Shown here: positions 21,898 through 31,289 of the stretch, piece after piece
Layout of the letters: each line of letters opens with the position of its first letter
Numbering within the stretch: position 1 is the stretch's first letter
Position numbers and translations under genes: made by a program
The notes under the pieces: generated by a model
What the model saw: only the letters and a program-made list of their open reading frames with translations
Databases searched by the model: none
Told to the model about the DNA's origin: nothing
Assembly: GCF_003576645.1 (NCBI RefSeq)
Contig: NC_044919.1
Span: 34,637,362-34,701,361 of the forward strand
DNA from: Ipomoea triloba
Taxonomy: Eukaryota > Streptophyta > Magnoliopsida > Solanales > Convolvulaceae
Direction of reading: 5' to 3'
Length of the DNA stretch: 64,000 nt

Positions 21898-22425
21898 TAG
21901 ACCATGGTCCACATATCGCTGTGTGGACTATTATCGTCGAATGAAACAATGGTAGAATTAAAATAATACTTTAGTGTTACTATAATGAAACTAGTGTGTA
22001 TAAAAAATAAACTAAAAAACATATCACATTATCGTCAAATGAAACTGTAGTATAATTAAAATGATACCTTAATATTACTATAATAAAAATAGTGTGCATG
22101 AAAAATGAAACTAAAATTCAGAATCATACAATAACAGATATTGTCAAATGACATAAAATGCAATTAAAATAATACTTCAACAATACTATAATTAAACTAG
22201 TGTGTATGGAAAATGAAACAAAAAAATATAATTCAAGCAATAATGTATATTATCAAATGAAACTATAGTAGGATTAAAATGATATTTTAGTATTGCTATA
22301 ATGAAACCAGTGTGGAGGAAAAATGAAACTAAAAAACATAGCAGTATATCAAATAAAACTAAAGTGTAATTAAAATGATACATACTTCATAGTTCAAGAT
22401 TGTACATAAACCATGGTCCGTAAAA
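21898..22425. mobile_element. GGTCC-ended element, copy D, ~110-bp array in reverse orientation
   Basis: Bounded by GACCATGGTCCACA at the left and ACCATGGTCCGTA at the right. The interior has four to five units of roughly 110 bp carrying GTCAAATGAAACT, TAATTAAAATGATAC, ACTATAATGAAACTAGTGTG and AAAAATGAAACTAAAA. Read on the minus strand these become AGTTTCATTTGAC and GTATCATTTTAATT, the same motifs as in copy B. The two arrays are therefore related and lie in opposite orientation 1.1 kb apart. Confidence 0.6.
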
Positions 22426-22633
22426 TTTGTCCAAAAAGATGATCGCAATACAATCATTATATTATTGATCATTTATATAAAATACATTTTTATTACATTA
22501 AAGATACATTCCATAACCAAATGTGTTTCATGACCAAGTATTAACTACAATTTTGGAGATATAAATCATATACTTATACTTTTCTTTTGGATATTTTTTA
22601 AAAATGTTATGGGTATATATGGTTGTACGTGGA

Positions 22634-22860
22634 GATTTATTCTCATCATCTGAAAAGAATGGTTGCAAGCAAGCCTTCTTTGCTTATTGATTTTCTCATA
22701 GAGGATCCAAAGTAAGTTTATATTAATCAATTAAACTTATTATATTTTTAGTTGGCTTGGAAATTAAATAGTTAGTTAATAATTGTGTTTATTTTATTAG
22801 GGATCAACTGGACTGTACAGTGTGGGATGAACACGTGTCAAGTTTTTTTTGGTCCAATAA
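22634..22860 (+). pseudogene. fragment of an RPA70-like OB-fold protein
   Basis: An ATG-started stretch (about 22653) reads SLLIDFLIEDPK and meets a donor AA/GTAAGT near 22711. After an acceptor TTTATTAG at about 22800 the frame continues as DQLDCTVWDEHVSSFF and stops near 22880. The join keeps phase. The motif (D/N)-x-L-x-C-T-(L/V)-W-(D/G)-x-(Y/H)-V is characteristic of the OB folds of plant replication protein A large-subunit-like proteins, including those carried by Helitrons. Nothing longer is present, so this is a decayed gene copy or captured fragment. Recognition rests on about 30 residues only. Confidence 0.4.
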
Positions 22861-23448
22861 TGCCAAGTTTATCTTGTGAAAACACGTTTGATTAATTCAG
22901 TAGTGGTGTAGTGGTTATCAGTACCATTATGTGTATGAAAGGAGACATATATTAAATCTTCTTTTTAATTAACATAGTTATCTACATTTTTCTAAAACAT
23001 TTTAAAATTCTTGTAAAAAATGAATTGCATCAGAATGAAATATCATCATTTACATAACATTTTATACTTAGTAATGAAGTTTTTAAAGGTATAAAAATGA
23101 ATGCCTAACAGTTCAACCTCTATTATATTGGAAGCAGTTTTAAGGTTATCATTTACTAATATATATATCTAAAACTGAAGTCTTAAGGTATAAAAATAAT
23201 GTCCTAACAGTTCATCATTTAAACACACTATGACATATATCATTACCATAAAGGTTTTCAATTAATGTATAACTGAAAATGTAGAGTATATATATATATA
23301 AAGAAGATTGTCTACCATGGTTGAAACTTTTTAATTGTATGTCTTTAAAATCTTTATTTTGAGTACGGAGATAACTAGATCGTTGGAAAAATTGTTGGCC
23401 TAGAGAGTGGTCTGATTGGTGCTACAATTCTTACAAAACTCATGGATA

Positions 23449-23496
23449 CTGCATTGTAACCGAGTCAGTAGTACTCAAAAAAAAAAACCAAAAAAA
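23449..23496 (+). mobile_element. short retroposed tail with 15-bp target duplication
   Basis: A 48-bp insert ending in A-tracts is flanked by an exact direct repeat CAAAACTCATGGATA (23434-23448 and 23497-23511). This is the footprint of a severely 5'-truncated SINE or LINE. Confidence 0.75.
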
Positions 23497-23739
23497 CAAA
23501 ACTCATGGATAATGCACTATTATATTCATTTTATGGAATAGAGAGTGCAATAAACTATTAAGCATGACATCAGTTCAACTAAGGGCAAAACACTTATATT
23601 TAGATCTACCAATAGTTTGTTTGTTTGTTAATGCCCTAATTACCAAAAATGAATGGCCAAACTTATCTACTATGTAGGTATGTCCAAAATTAACTACCAA
23701 AGAAGATTGAGTCCTTGTGTAGTCTTGCATTGATCTTTT

Positions 23740-24110
23740 AGATTGCATCTAGGAAGGAGCAATTTGAAAATATACATAACGTTTTTGTGATTATGAAAAT
23801 TATCAATGATCGTGCATTGGTTGATGCTCACTGTCCTGAGTTGCTTTTACAATGGAGACAAAGATCTAACCTCTAAGTTGAAATCCAAAGAAGAAGAGGA
23901 GGAATTTGATGAGGCGCAATTGAAAAGTGAACTGATTCTGTTTGTTTCCAGTTTATATTATACAAAATCTAACTGTTTTATGTCTCTTTGTTGTTATTAC
24001 AGAAATTTTATGCTGAGGAAGAGACTAAAAGTCTCATCGGAATTATTGTTTCTACCAAGGAGGTCAATGAGAATGAAAGTGGTACATACTGTGAACACTT
24101 AATATTTCTA
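23740..24110 (+). other. possible exon remnants, unrecognised
   Basis: One frame reads continuously through KIINDRALVDAHCPELLLQW (from about 23790) and stops near 23878; another gives an acidic, lysine-rich stretch (KSKEEEEEFDEAQLKSE, about 23880-23930). After an acceptor-like TTATTACAG at 24001 there is KFYAEEETKSLIGIIVSTKE, followed by a GT. Charge pattern and splice-like sites suggest a broken gene, perhaps the same one as the OB-fold fragment 0.9 kb upstream, but no family is recognised and no complete splice model could be built. Confidence 0.25.
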
Positions 24111-24339
24111 ATCAAAGAAACGAAATTAATTATCTCAGCATCGACAAATTGTATATAAAGTAGTTTATATAATTTTGAGAACACAAGGCAATTTAAAAGG
24201 CAGATTATTGGTAAATACTTATCTTGAAGAGTTGTCCGTTTGCTTTTAAATGTAGAGATCTTTTCTAGCTTTTTCTTGGACCAGATCTGTCTTCTTTCAT
24301 ATACAACCATAAAAAAAATGATAAGTCATTTTATAATTA

Positions 24340-24641
24340 GGCCTTCTCCAATAGTTAAGAGTTTGGTGTACTTTTTTAGGAGATTTTGTAAGTGTGATTA
24401 GGAAAGAGAAAATGTGGTGGAAGAAATAAAATAAAAAGAAAAAATAAAACAAAACAAAAAAAAACTAAAAAAAAAAGGAAAGGAGAAATTATATGCCACA
24501 GTGGGCCCCATTAATTCACTGCAAAATCCCATGATTTGCAGGATAAATATTTCCACAAATTTTACTTCCTATTTATTTTAAACTCATGCACTAGTTTTTA
24601 GGCCTAAGACTTTGTACCAAACACCACTAATGGTGAAGGCC
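24340..24641. mobile_element. Tourist-like MITE, copy 1
   Basis: The left end GGCCTTCTCCAATAGT and the reverse complement of the right end, GGCCTTCACCATTAGT, differ at two positions; TTA flanks both sides (24337-24339, 24642-24644). TTA/TAA three-base duplications point to PIF/Harbinger (Tourist) MITEs. The interior words GTAAGTGTGATTAGGAAAGA and TGCAAAATCCCA are shared with the copies at 51979-52323 and 63117-63474. Confidence 0.82.
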
Positions 24642-24644
24642 TTA

Positions 24645-25879
24645 GCAACCAGATCTTTGTTATTTTAGATCAAATTTTAGTACCAAAACAAGCTAAACAT
24701 TCATACAATAATTGATATCCCTTCTACGAATACATGCAAGAAAACGACCAAGATCTAAACACCACCACACTACCACCACCATCACACTATCACCACCACT
24801 CCAAGTTATCGAGGAACAAAAAAGTATCAAGTATTTAAAAGGCAAAGCAAGTAAAAAACGTAATTAACAAAGAATATAGTACAATAGAAATAATAATGGG
24901 CTTGGACTAGACCACTTTTGAATAGATTTTATAATGTCTGGAGCTCATGCAATGCTTTGACAAGGAAACTAGAGAGACACTACTAAAAGCCAATAGTGAC
25001 ACTCTCGTGGACATTAGACTCTCAATATAATTAGTTTGCAGCCACATTCTCATGGCAACTTAAACCAATTGAAGCAATTAATCAAACACGTGACATTCAA
25101 ATCTCCTTCCAACTATCTTTTTTTAAAGTAAAGTTGAACTAGTGAGAGGTATGACTATGATGTTGCTCTATTCTCATAGTGACAACACCTATCCATGTAC
25201 CTCTTGCACAATTGTGGCCACAATCATACAAGAGTCAACACAAACCACCAAGCTCAAAACTAAAATCATCATAAAGTCATTAATTATTACACTAGTTCAT
25301 AGCACAATTCAATCACATAGCATCCATCACAAAAGATGACTTGATCCAATCCCTAATTGAATCTATCTAATAATGAATTCAAATTAAAGACGTTTGCAAG
25401 AACAATTGAAGGGAATAAAATGCAAATAAAGTAACAAGAAAAACTTAACTTTGATTAAGAACGGTGCAAGATAAAATTTGAAAATTGAGATTGGAGTTGA
25501 TTACAACAAGCTGAATTGATCTTCAACTCTTCAACAATGTGGATTGATTATAAAAGAGATATGTTTGAAGAGGTCTCCAGAAAACCTTGGAGAGAGAGTG
25601 GAAAATGAAAAGTTCTTTGAAAACAACCACCTAGACCTATTTATAACCCCAAAATCGCGCCAAAATGAACAATCCATCTTAACTTTATGGGTGTCTGGTC
25701 ACGGTCAACCTCACGCCGTGAGTTCCACCGTGAGATTTCATCAAACCTTGCAGGTTTCAGAGGTCACGGTGGTCCTCACGCTGTAACCATGACCGTGACC
25801 AATATCTACTCCACACAAAAGTTTTAATTTCTAGGTCATTTTTCACCTTGTAGACGTCCAAAATAGACTTAGGAGGAAT
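24645..25879. other. intergenic DNA, possibly part of an LTR retroelement
   Basis: No gene. A (CAC)-rich tract lies at about 24760-24800. About 25540-25800 contains CCTAGACCTATTTATAACCCC, a TATA-like word, and a GC-richer, internally repetitive segment with CACGGT/ACCGTG words (25695-25795) resembling retroelement LTR DNA. Ends not found. Confidence 0.35.
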
Positions 25880-26175
25880 ATCAAATGAATTAATGATAAT
25901 AGATTGATCGAGTTAATGATTTGAAGGAAATGAAATATTTTGCTAAATTATAATTGAACGGGAACCAACTAATATAAGGGGAGTCATACTAGGGTCCTAT
26001 TAAATTCTATCCCATTTCTATAATATTATTTATTGATATTGGTGTTGGATCGAATTTGATTTTTATCCTTTTAATCAACGACAGTTACTGATGAGTATGA
26101 AAATGAAATAAATCTTATTAGGACATGTAGTATTTAATTTTCTCAAAAAAAGCAATACCTCTAAAATATCTAGAC
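25880..26175 (-). repeat. extra copy of the RING-gene upstream block
   Basis: Words such as GAGTTAATGATTTGAAG, GGAGTCATACTAG, GGTCCTATTAA, CCTTTTAATCAACGA and CCTCTAAAATATCTA appear in the same order as at 28360-28580, the upstream DNA of the RING gene at 26713-27639. The copy is in the same orientation but has no RING coding part next to it. Confidence 0.7.
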
Positions 26176-26712
26176 ATATTATATAAGTCATGTAACAGAT
26201 ATATAAATTATATAATATAATATCTATAATCTATAATAAATTATATAAGGATCAATGTTATTAAGGTTGTAATAGAAATATAAAATATGTTACTGTGATC
26301 ATATGCATTCATACGTTATACATTTTTTATTTCTTCGTTGAATATACTTTAATAATGAAATATTCATTTAACTTATTATTATTCTTAACTTCACGACTCA
26401 ATTCAAAATATTTTCTAACCATATAATAATAATAATAATAATAACAAACATTTTTTTTTATTGTAACAATTAAGTTAGTGAATATCATGCACTGGTTCAA
26501 ATTAAACAGTTTTATTCTTAGCACAATATATAGAGTTCTACACTAAACATTAAAATAAATTTAATCTCACCTTTCTAGGCACACCAATAATAAATTAACA
26601 TATATTTGTGTGTATATATGAAGATCACCAATTTAATAAGATCATATTAAACTAACAAAAAATAAATTCAAAATCATTGGGTACTATAATAACTTGTCCA
26701 CAAAAACTAAAA
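26176..26712. other. AT-rich DNA downstream of the RING gene
   Basis: No gene is visible. An (AAT)n tract lies at about 26425-26443. The part next to 26712 would be the 3' UTR of the minus-strand RING gene. Confidence 0.5.
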
Positions 26713-27639
26713 TCATATATCTGAATCCCGACATCTCGACTCAACAGAATTTGTGGAGGTACTATATGTAAAATCAAGTAGATGGCAGAGAGTAGCGACA
26801 GATAGGACAAGTATGATCAGCTTTAACCACCTGAGAATGCAGTCTCCATGGAAGACATGAGAGCATGGCATCTTAGTCGCTGTCGTTCCAAACAACATCT
26901 CTTCTAAGCACACACCGCACGTGATCGCCGGCGACGTCGAGCTTTCGCCGTCGATTACCCAAGACTCCAGTGCATCGACGGAGGACGGCGTAGCCGCCTG
27001 CGTTTTCCGGTCAAACAATAATTCCTCCGGGAGCCGCGGCCTCTCAATGGCCTCATTATACTCTTCGTAAAAATTAGGGTTCACCCTAACCTGTTCCTCC
27101 TTCCACAAAACCCAATCCTCAAACTCCGAATCCGAAATCGTAACTCTCTTTACGATTTTCAGACACATCGGTAAGAACCTGAGGCCTTCGTTAATTGGCA
27201 GGCTTCTCAGCCTGTTCATAAACCCTACTAGGGTTTCCACAAATTCATCCTCGCTTTCGAGAAAAACCATTTCTGGGTCGGAACTGTTATCGTTAGTGTT
27301 TACCCAACGGAGATTATTCAGCGGAAATTGTATTCCCATGATATTGAGCATGTTATGGATGTCGGTTTCTACCATGGGCTCGGGATCCCCGGGTTTACAC
27401 ATAAAGTTGATCCTTCGGCGCCGGTTTAAGCCTGGGATGGAATCATTCCTGGTTTGATCATCCGAGTAGAACTTAGTCTTGACATGGAAATCAACCACGA
27501 ACTCAGGATATAGGGAATGGGTAGAGTAACTATCCTCCTCGAATTGTATTTGCTGTGCTTTTATATATACAGCATAGTTTGGGTGGGAATTCAAGGGTGG
27601 AAGCCATGGAAATGGAGATGGTGATGAGTTAGAGGACAT
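26713..27639 (-). CDS. RING-H2 E3 ubiquitin ligase with a frameshift in the RING
   Basis: A 308-codon single-exon frame. Residues about 1-240 are an unrecognised N-terminal region (MSSNSSPSPFPWLPPL, a VVDFHVKTKF stretch, an FLESEDEFVETLVGF stretch). Near residue 240 a RING-H2 starts: CGVC, MPCSHVFHGDC and ILRWLK supply the first six zinc ligands. The last pair, C-P-x-C, should follow, but the frame shifts. The sister copy at 35627-36100 has TTAAAGGCTGATCAT where this one has TTAAAGCTGATCAT, a one-base loss at about 26820. In the other frame the codons for DHTCPICRYSLP and a stop follow directly. The encoded protein therefore ends with about 35 unrelated residues and lacks two zinc ligands, so E3 activity should be lost unless the base is a sequencing error. 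Otherwise the gene looks intact, with a TATA-like AGTATAAACT (27718-27727 on the minus strand). Confidence 0.75.
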   Translation of the reverse strand: MSSNSSPSPFPWLPPLNSHPNYAVYIKAQQIQFEEDSYSTHSLYPEFVVDFHVKTKFYSDDQTRNDSIPGLNRRRRINFMCKPGDPEPMVETDIHNMLNIMGIQFPLNNLRWVNTNDNSSDPEMVFLESEDEFVETLVGFMNRLRSLPINEGLRFLPMCLKIVKRVTISDSEFEDWVLWKEEQVRVNPNFYEEYNEAIERPRLPEELLFDRKTQAATPSSVDALESWVIDGESSTSPAITCGVCLEEMLFGTTATKMPCSHVFHGDCILRWLKLIILVLSVATLCHLLDFTYSTSTNSVESRCRDSDI

Positions 27640-28985
27640 CTTTTGATCTGCTTGAGATTGGGGAGGATGATGAAGGGGAAGATGATGGGTACTATGGGTT
27701 GTTGAAAGTTTGTAGCTTAGTTTATACTGAACATTTAGGGTGGGTGTTCGGGTTAAAACTCTGTACTACAGGAACAGCTGTATTGGTTCTTGTGCAGTAA
27801 ATTATGAACAAAAATAGAAAATAGGCAATGATTGCAATAAGTTTATTGAGTTTCCTTAATAAATTTGTGAATTTGAACCAAAATGATTGGAATAATATCT
27901 ATCAAATAAGTAATGATTCATCAAATAAATGATGCATGTGAGACAAAATTACATTTGCTAATTCTAGAAATAGGAATATGGGTTTATTACTATATATGAT
28001 TTGCAACATTTGATTTTTAATCAGATTTTTTAAAAAAAACATATTACCTTATTTATTTCAAATTGTTAAATTTAACCATAATAGTCTTTTACGGAGTAAT
28101 ATTTTACTCAATTTATTTCAAATGTCAGAAAGTAAAATAGGAAATATAAATTTATTTTATTAGGATGTTTAATATAATTAAGAGATTGGAATGCATATAT
28201 TAGGTCAATTGTTTGGTTCTTCAGCTAGATTCATCAGTTTACTTTAAGATTAAGTGATTGAGAGTGGGTTTAATAGAGGATGATGTGTTGACTGTTTTTA
28301 TTTTTTCTAGTAGTTATTTTAATTTGATGATTATTATTTTTTTCAAATGATTAATGGTGGTATTGATTGAGTTAATGATTTGAAGAAAAAAAACGAAATA
28401 ATTTGTTAAATAAGGAGTCATACTAGGTCCTATTAATTTTTTTCTCATTTAAAATATTCTATCATATTTTTATTGATGTTTGTGTTGGATGGATTTGTAT
28501 TTTAACCTTTTAATCAACGATGGAGCATGAAAATGAAAAAAAAAATATTAGGAAATGTAATACCTCTAAAATATCTAATTGGAAGTCCTTTGTTTCATTA
28601 GAAATAGGAAGTGAATAATAGGTCTAATCGTAAGTTATTTCATGTGGGGTATTTTTTTAGGCCCTCTTGGTACAGTTATCATTTGGGCTTGTCGGTGCGG
28701 TCCAATTGTTGTGGTTACCAATCCGACCGACTGCTTGGAAGGCAATCCTACCGAGGCGGTAAGCCTAGTATACTATATTCATTAATAGGGACATAATTTG
28801 TTAATGAAATATATACAATATATTAACTACATGTGTATAATCTGAATATTGTTTTGGACCAGGTCCATGGTATAATTTGTCATCATAGCGTGGGCCAGTA
28901 AATTCTATTCACATTTTTTTATTGTTGTTCTTATCCAATCTATTTTAATTTATTAAAAGGGAAAATGGCACCTTAGGTCCTTGAG
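27640..28985 (-). repeat. upstream block of the RING gene, duplicated copy 1
   Basis: The promoter-side DNA of the minus-strand RING gene. It recurs in inverted orientation at 32280-33690 and 34200-35626, recognised by ordered shared words: AAATTCTAGAAATAGGAATA, TGATTTGCAACATTTGATTT, CAGCTAGATTCATCAGTTTA, the G/C-richer CGGTGCGGTCCAATTGTTGT block (28690-28770) and TTCTTATCCAATCTATTTTA. The G/C-richer block yields a short frame in every copy, but it is disrupted differently each time and I do not regard it as a gene. Confidence 0.75.
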
Positions 28986-29245
28986 CTATACCCCAAAGTA
29001 ATGACTCAGTCCCTGAGTTATGGCTGTATTCGAGTTTAGTCCTTCAATTATGAACAAAGTGGCGCATTTGGTCACTGACCGTTAAATTTTAAAATTATTT
29101 AAAATTTTTAGGAGTAAAATAAGAAATTCACATTTTATTCTCTTTATTATATCAAAATCACTTTCACAATATTATTTTTCACTTCTTAGCCTCTTATTTC
29201 AATGTTTTTCAATTCTAAAAGTATTTTTATAACTTTAGTATGACT
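28966..29245. repeat. dispersed repeat starting GGGAAAATGGCACCTTAGGTCC
   Basis: The wording CCTTAGGTCCTTGAGCTATA, CAGTCCCTGAGTTATG, TTAGTCCTTCAATTATG and GGTCACTGACCGTTAAATTT is that of a common plant dispersed repeat related to the insert in intron 2 of the IQD gene. Ends and target duplication were not found. Confidence 0.4.
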
Positions 29246-29492
29246 TGTTAGGAACCTGATCTCGTATAACATGATGTCAAATTTCTTAGGTTTCTTTTAT
29301 GAGAAATTCACCAACGGCCCTAACGACCATTTAATATATTACGCCCCTAACCAAAATGATAGCGTTTTTCGTTGGGCTTATAAAATGTTTGGCTTTAATA
29401 TGATAGAGGATGAGCATTTTGAACTTATACTACTTATTCTCTTTCAATTCTCATGCATACCTAACACTTGAATTAAAATTCTTAATAATTAT

Positions 29493-29911
29493 TGACGGTA
29501 ATAATGTGTTACCGGGTATGTAATCTGAGTATTATTGAGTATCTGAATACAATGTTGAGTACAGTGTTTGAGTGCAGTGCTCAGTGTACAAGTGAGTTCA
29601 GTATGTATTGTCTAAGTTCAAGTGTCGTAAGAAGTGTCCCCCACTTCACTATGTGGTTGTGAGTCTTTTTATTCCCTTCAGCTCAGTAACGGAGCATTCA
29701 TGAGGAGTTGAACGTTGGACATCAGTACCTGAGGTGTTGAATGCTGAGGAGCTGAACGTCGGTCATCAATGCTGAGGAGCTGAACGTTGGCCATCAATGC
29801 TGAGGAGTTGGACCGTTGCGCATTGATGCTGAGGAGTGAGGTGTCTTGGGTAGTTTGAACGGCAACTGTCTTGGTCAACGGTTCCGGGTCGGGTACCCAA
29901 TTACCCTGTCA
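29493..29911. mobile_element. solo LTR, copy 1 (419 bp, TSD ATTAT)
   Basis: It begins TGACGGTAATAATGTG and ends ATTACCCTGTCA, i.e. TG...CA with extended inverted ends, and is flanked by an exact 5-bp duplication ATTAT (29488-29492, 29912-29916). A second copy with a different exact duplication lies at 53621-53984. Inside, a 28-bp unit (TGCTGAGGAGCTGAACGTTG plus TCATCAA) repeats from about 29742 to 29840. The 5-bp duplication and TG/CA ends fit a solo LTR left by recombination of an LTR retrotransposon. The minus-strand frame at 29678-29878 is made of these repeats and is not a gene. Confidence 0.85.
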
Positions 29912-30269
29912 ATTATATTCCTGCAAACCAAACATTGAAATTTAAATTCACATATTGTTTCTCTCCCATTGATTGTAATTTATTAACCCCTAATTTCCTC
30001 CTTGCAACCAAACACTCCATTAGTATTAGAGTAAATCACATTCTTTTGAGTGGGATTGCAACGTCCTATTATGGAACCTTTTTGACATATATAGTAGTAA
30101 ATATTTGATCAGACAAAATATTCATTTTAAAGTTTTTGCATTAAATGAATTAATTATTTTATAGGAATTCAATGGATTTGCAATAAAATTCACAAAAATC
30201 TTCTTTGGAAATTCGTTAAATGCAATGCATTTATTCATTTTAGTGTTTTATTGTTTCCTTAACAGGTTA

Positions 30270-30600
30270 ATTACATGCTCAATATAAACCGCAGAGTGCA
30301 GACATTCAACAACACTATCATCCTCTTCCTGGTCATCCTCTCCAATCCCCAAAAGATCTAAAGATGGCCACTCCACCATCTCCATTCCCTTGAAAGCGAG
30401 GATGATTTGCTGAAAACCTTTTTGGGGTTTATGAACGCCTTGAAAAACTAGCCTGTTAACCGTGGCCTCATGTTCTTTCTGGTGACTCTGAGAATTGTAA
30501 AGAAAATTACGATCTCAGACGACTTTGAAATTGAGACCTGGGTTTCTTGGCAGGAGGAGCAAGCCAGGGTGATTCCAAATTTTGAAAAACTTTTCGAGGA
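30270..30600 (+). pseudogene. older RING-family copy, broken
   Basis: Starting from CATGCTCAATATAAAC and a degenerate start region near 30364, the sequence jumps to the equivalent of FLESEDEF (GAAAGCGAGGATGA at 30398), then gives TFLGFMN with a stop, and LRIVKKITISD, a W-x-SWQEEQARV stretch and PNFEKLFEDF in the following codons. These match LKIVKRVTISD, VLWKEEQVRVNPNF of the gene at 26713-27639 but are clearly more divergent than the other copies. An internal deletion of roughly 100 codons and stop codons make it non-functional. Confidence 0.7.
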
Positions 30601-30850
30601 TTTCAACGTTGCTGTAAAACAACCTAAACATAGATTTTGAGATCTCTGAAGATACCAAGCTCAAGTACTATGAGTTGTGCCACAGTTTTAACCCGTATCT
30701 TCATCAGCTTCAGGTGTAGTTCAACCCAGATTCGTGAAACTGATGAAGATACGCGTTACGACTAGGGCACAACTCATAGTACTTGAGACTGGTGTTTTCA
30801 GAGATCTCAGAATCTATGTTTAGGTTGTTGCCAACGTTGAAATCCTCTAA
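30594..30850. repeat. long inverted repeat built from a RING-family gene fragment
   Basis: The left arm is about 30597-30714 and the right arm about 30733-30848, with a loop near 18 bases. The arms agree over most of ~118 bases, including AACCTAAACATAGATT, GAGATCTCTGAA, CTCAAGTACTATGAGTTGTG and GTATCTTCATCAG with their complements. The left arm continues the RING pseudogene frame (FEDFN-VKQPKH), and the right arm read on the minus strand encodes the matching LEDFNV and LKYYELC, so the same gene segment is present head-to-head. Transcribed, it would form a stable hairpin. Confidence 0.85.
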
Positions 30851-31289
30851 ATTTTCTACTTGTGAAAACTTTATCACATTCTCTATATATCTGACATTGT
30901 TCAAACACTGGGGCTTTTATTACTATCACTACCAGATAAGTGATTTGAGGTTGAGACTTCCCTCCCCGGATTCTCACCTTCATGCTATATACTATATAGC
31001 AGTGTATATAAAACTTATATTTATGTTTAAATTGCTAATAGTTTGAGTAGTTTAGTTGGTTGAAATCTAAATTTGATGTTAGAAAGACTATGTCACATAT
31101 TCAAATCCCATTAACAACACTTATTCTTATTTTATCTCTTTCTTAATTGAAATTTCGCCCTCACTCAATTGATTTTCTGACTCCGTCCCGAAATAGCACC
31201 AGCAATATTTGCCGAGTCATTTGCCCGAACAATGTACAAGTCACTTGGTTTAAGCAGATTCTGCCTACGTTATATATAGATGGGAAGAA

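Noticed and set aside
29742..29845. Regular 28-bp repeats considered as a CRISPR-like array
   Set aside because: The units abut without unique spacers, are degenerate, lie inside a plant LTR, and the DNA is eukaryotic.
29678..29878. Minus-strand 66-codon frame with repeated peptide words
   Set aside because: It lies wholly within the solo LTR and reflects the 28-bp repeats.
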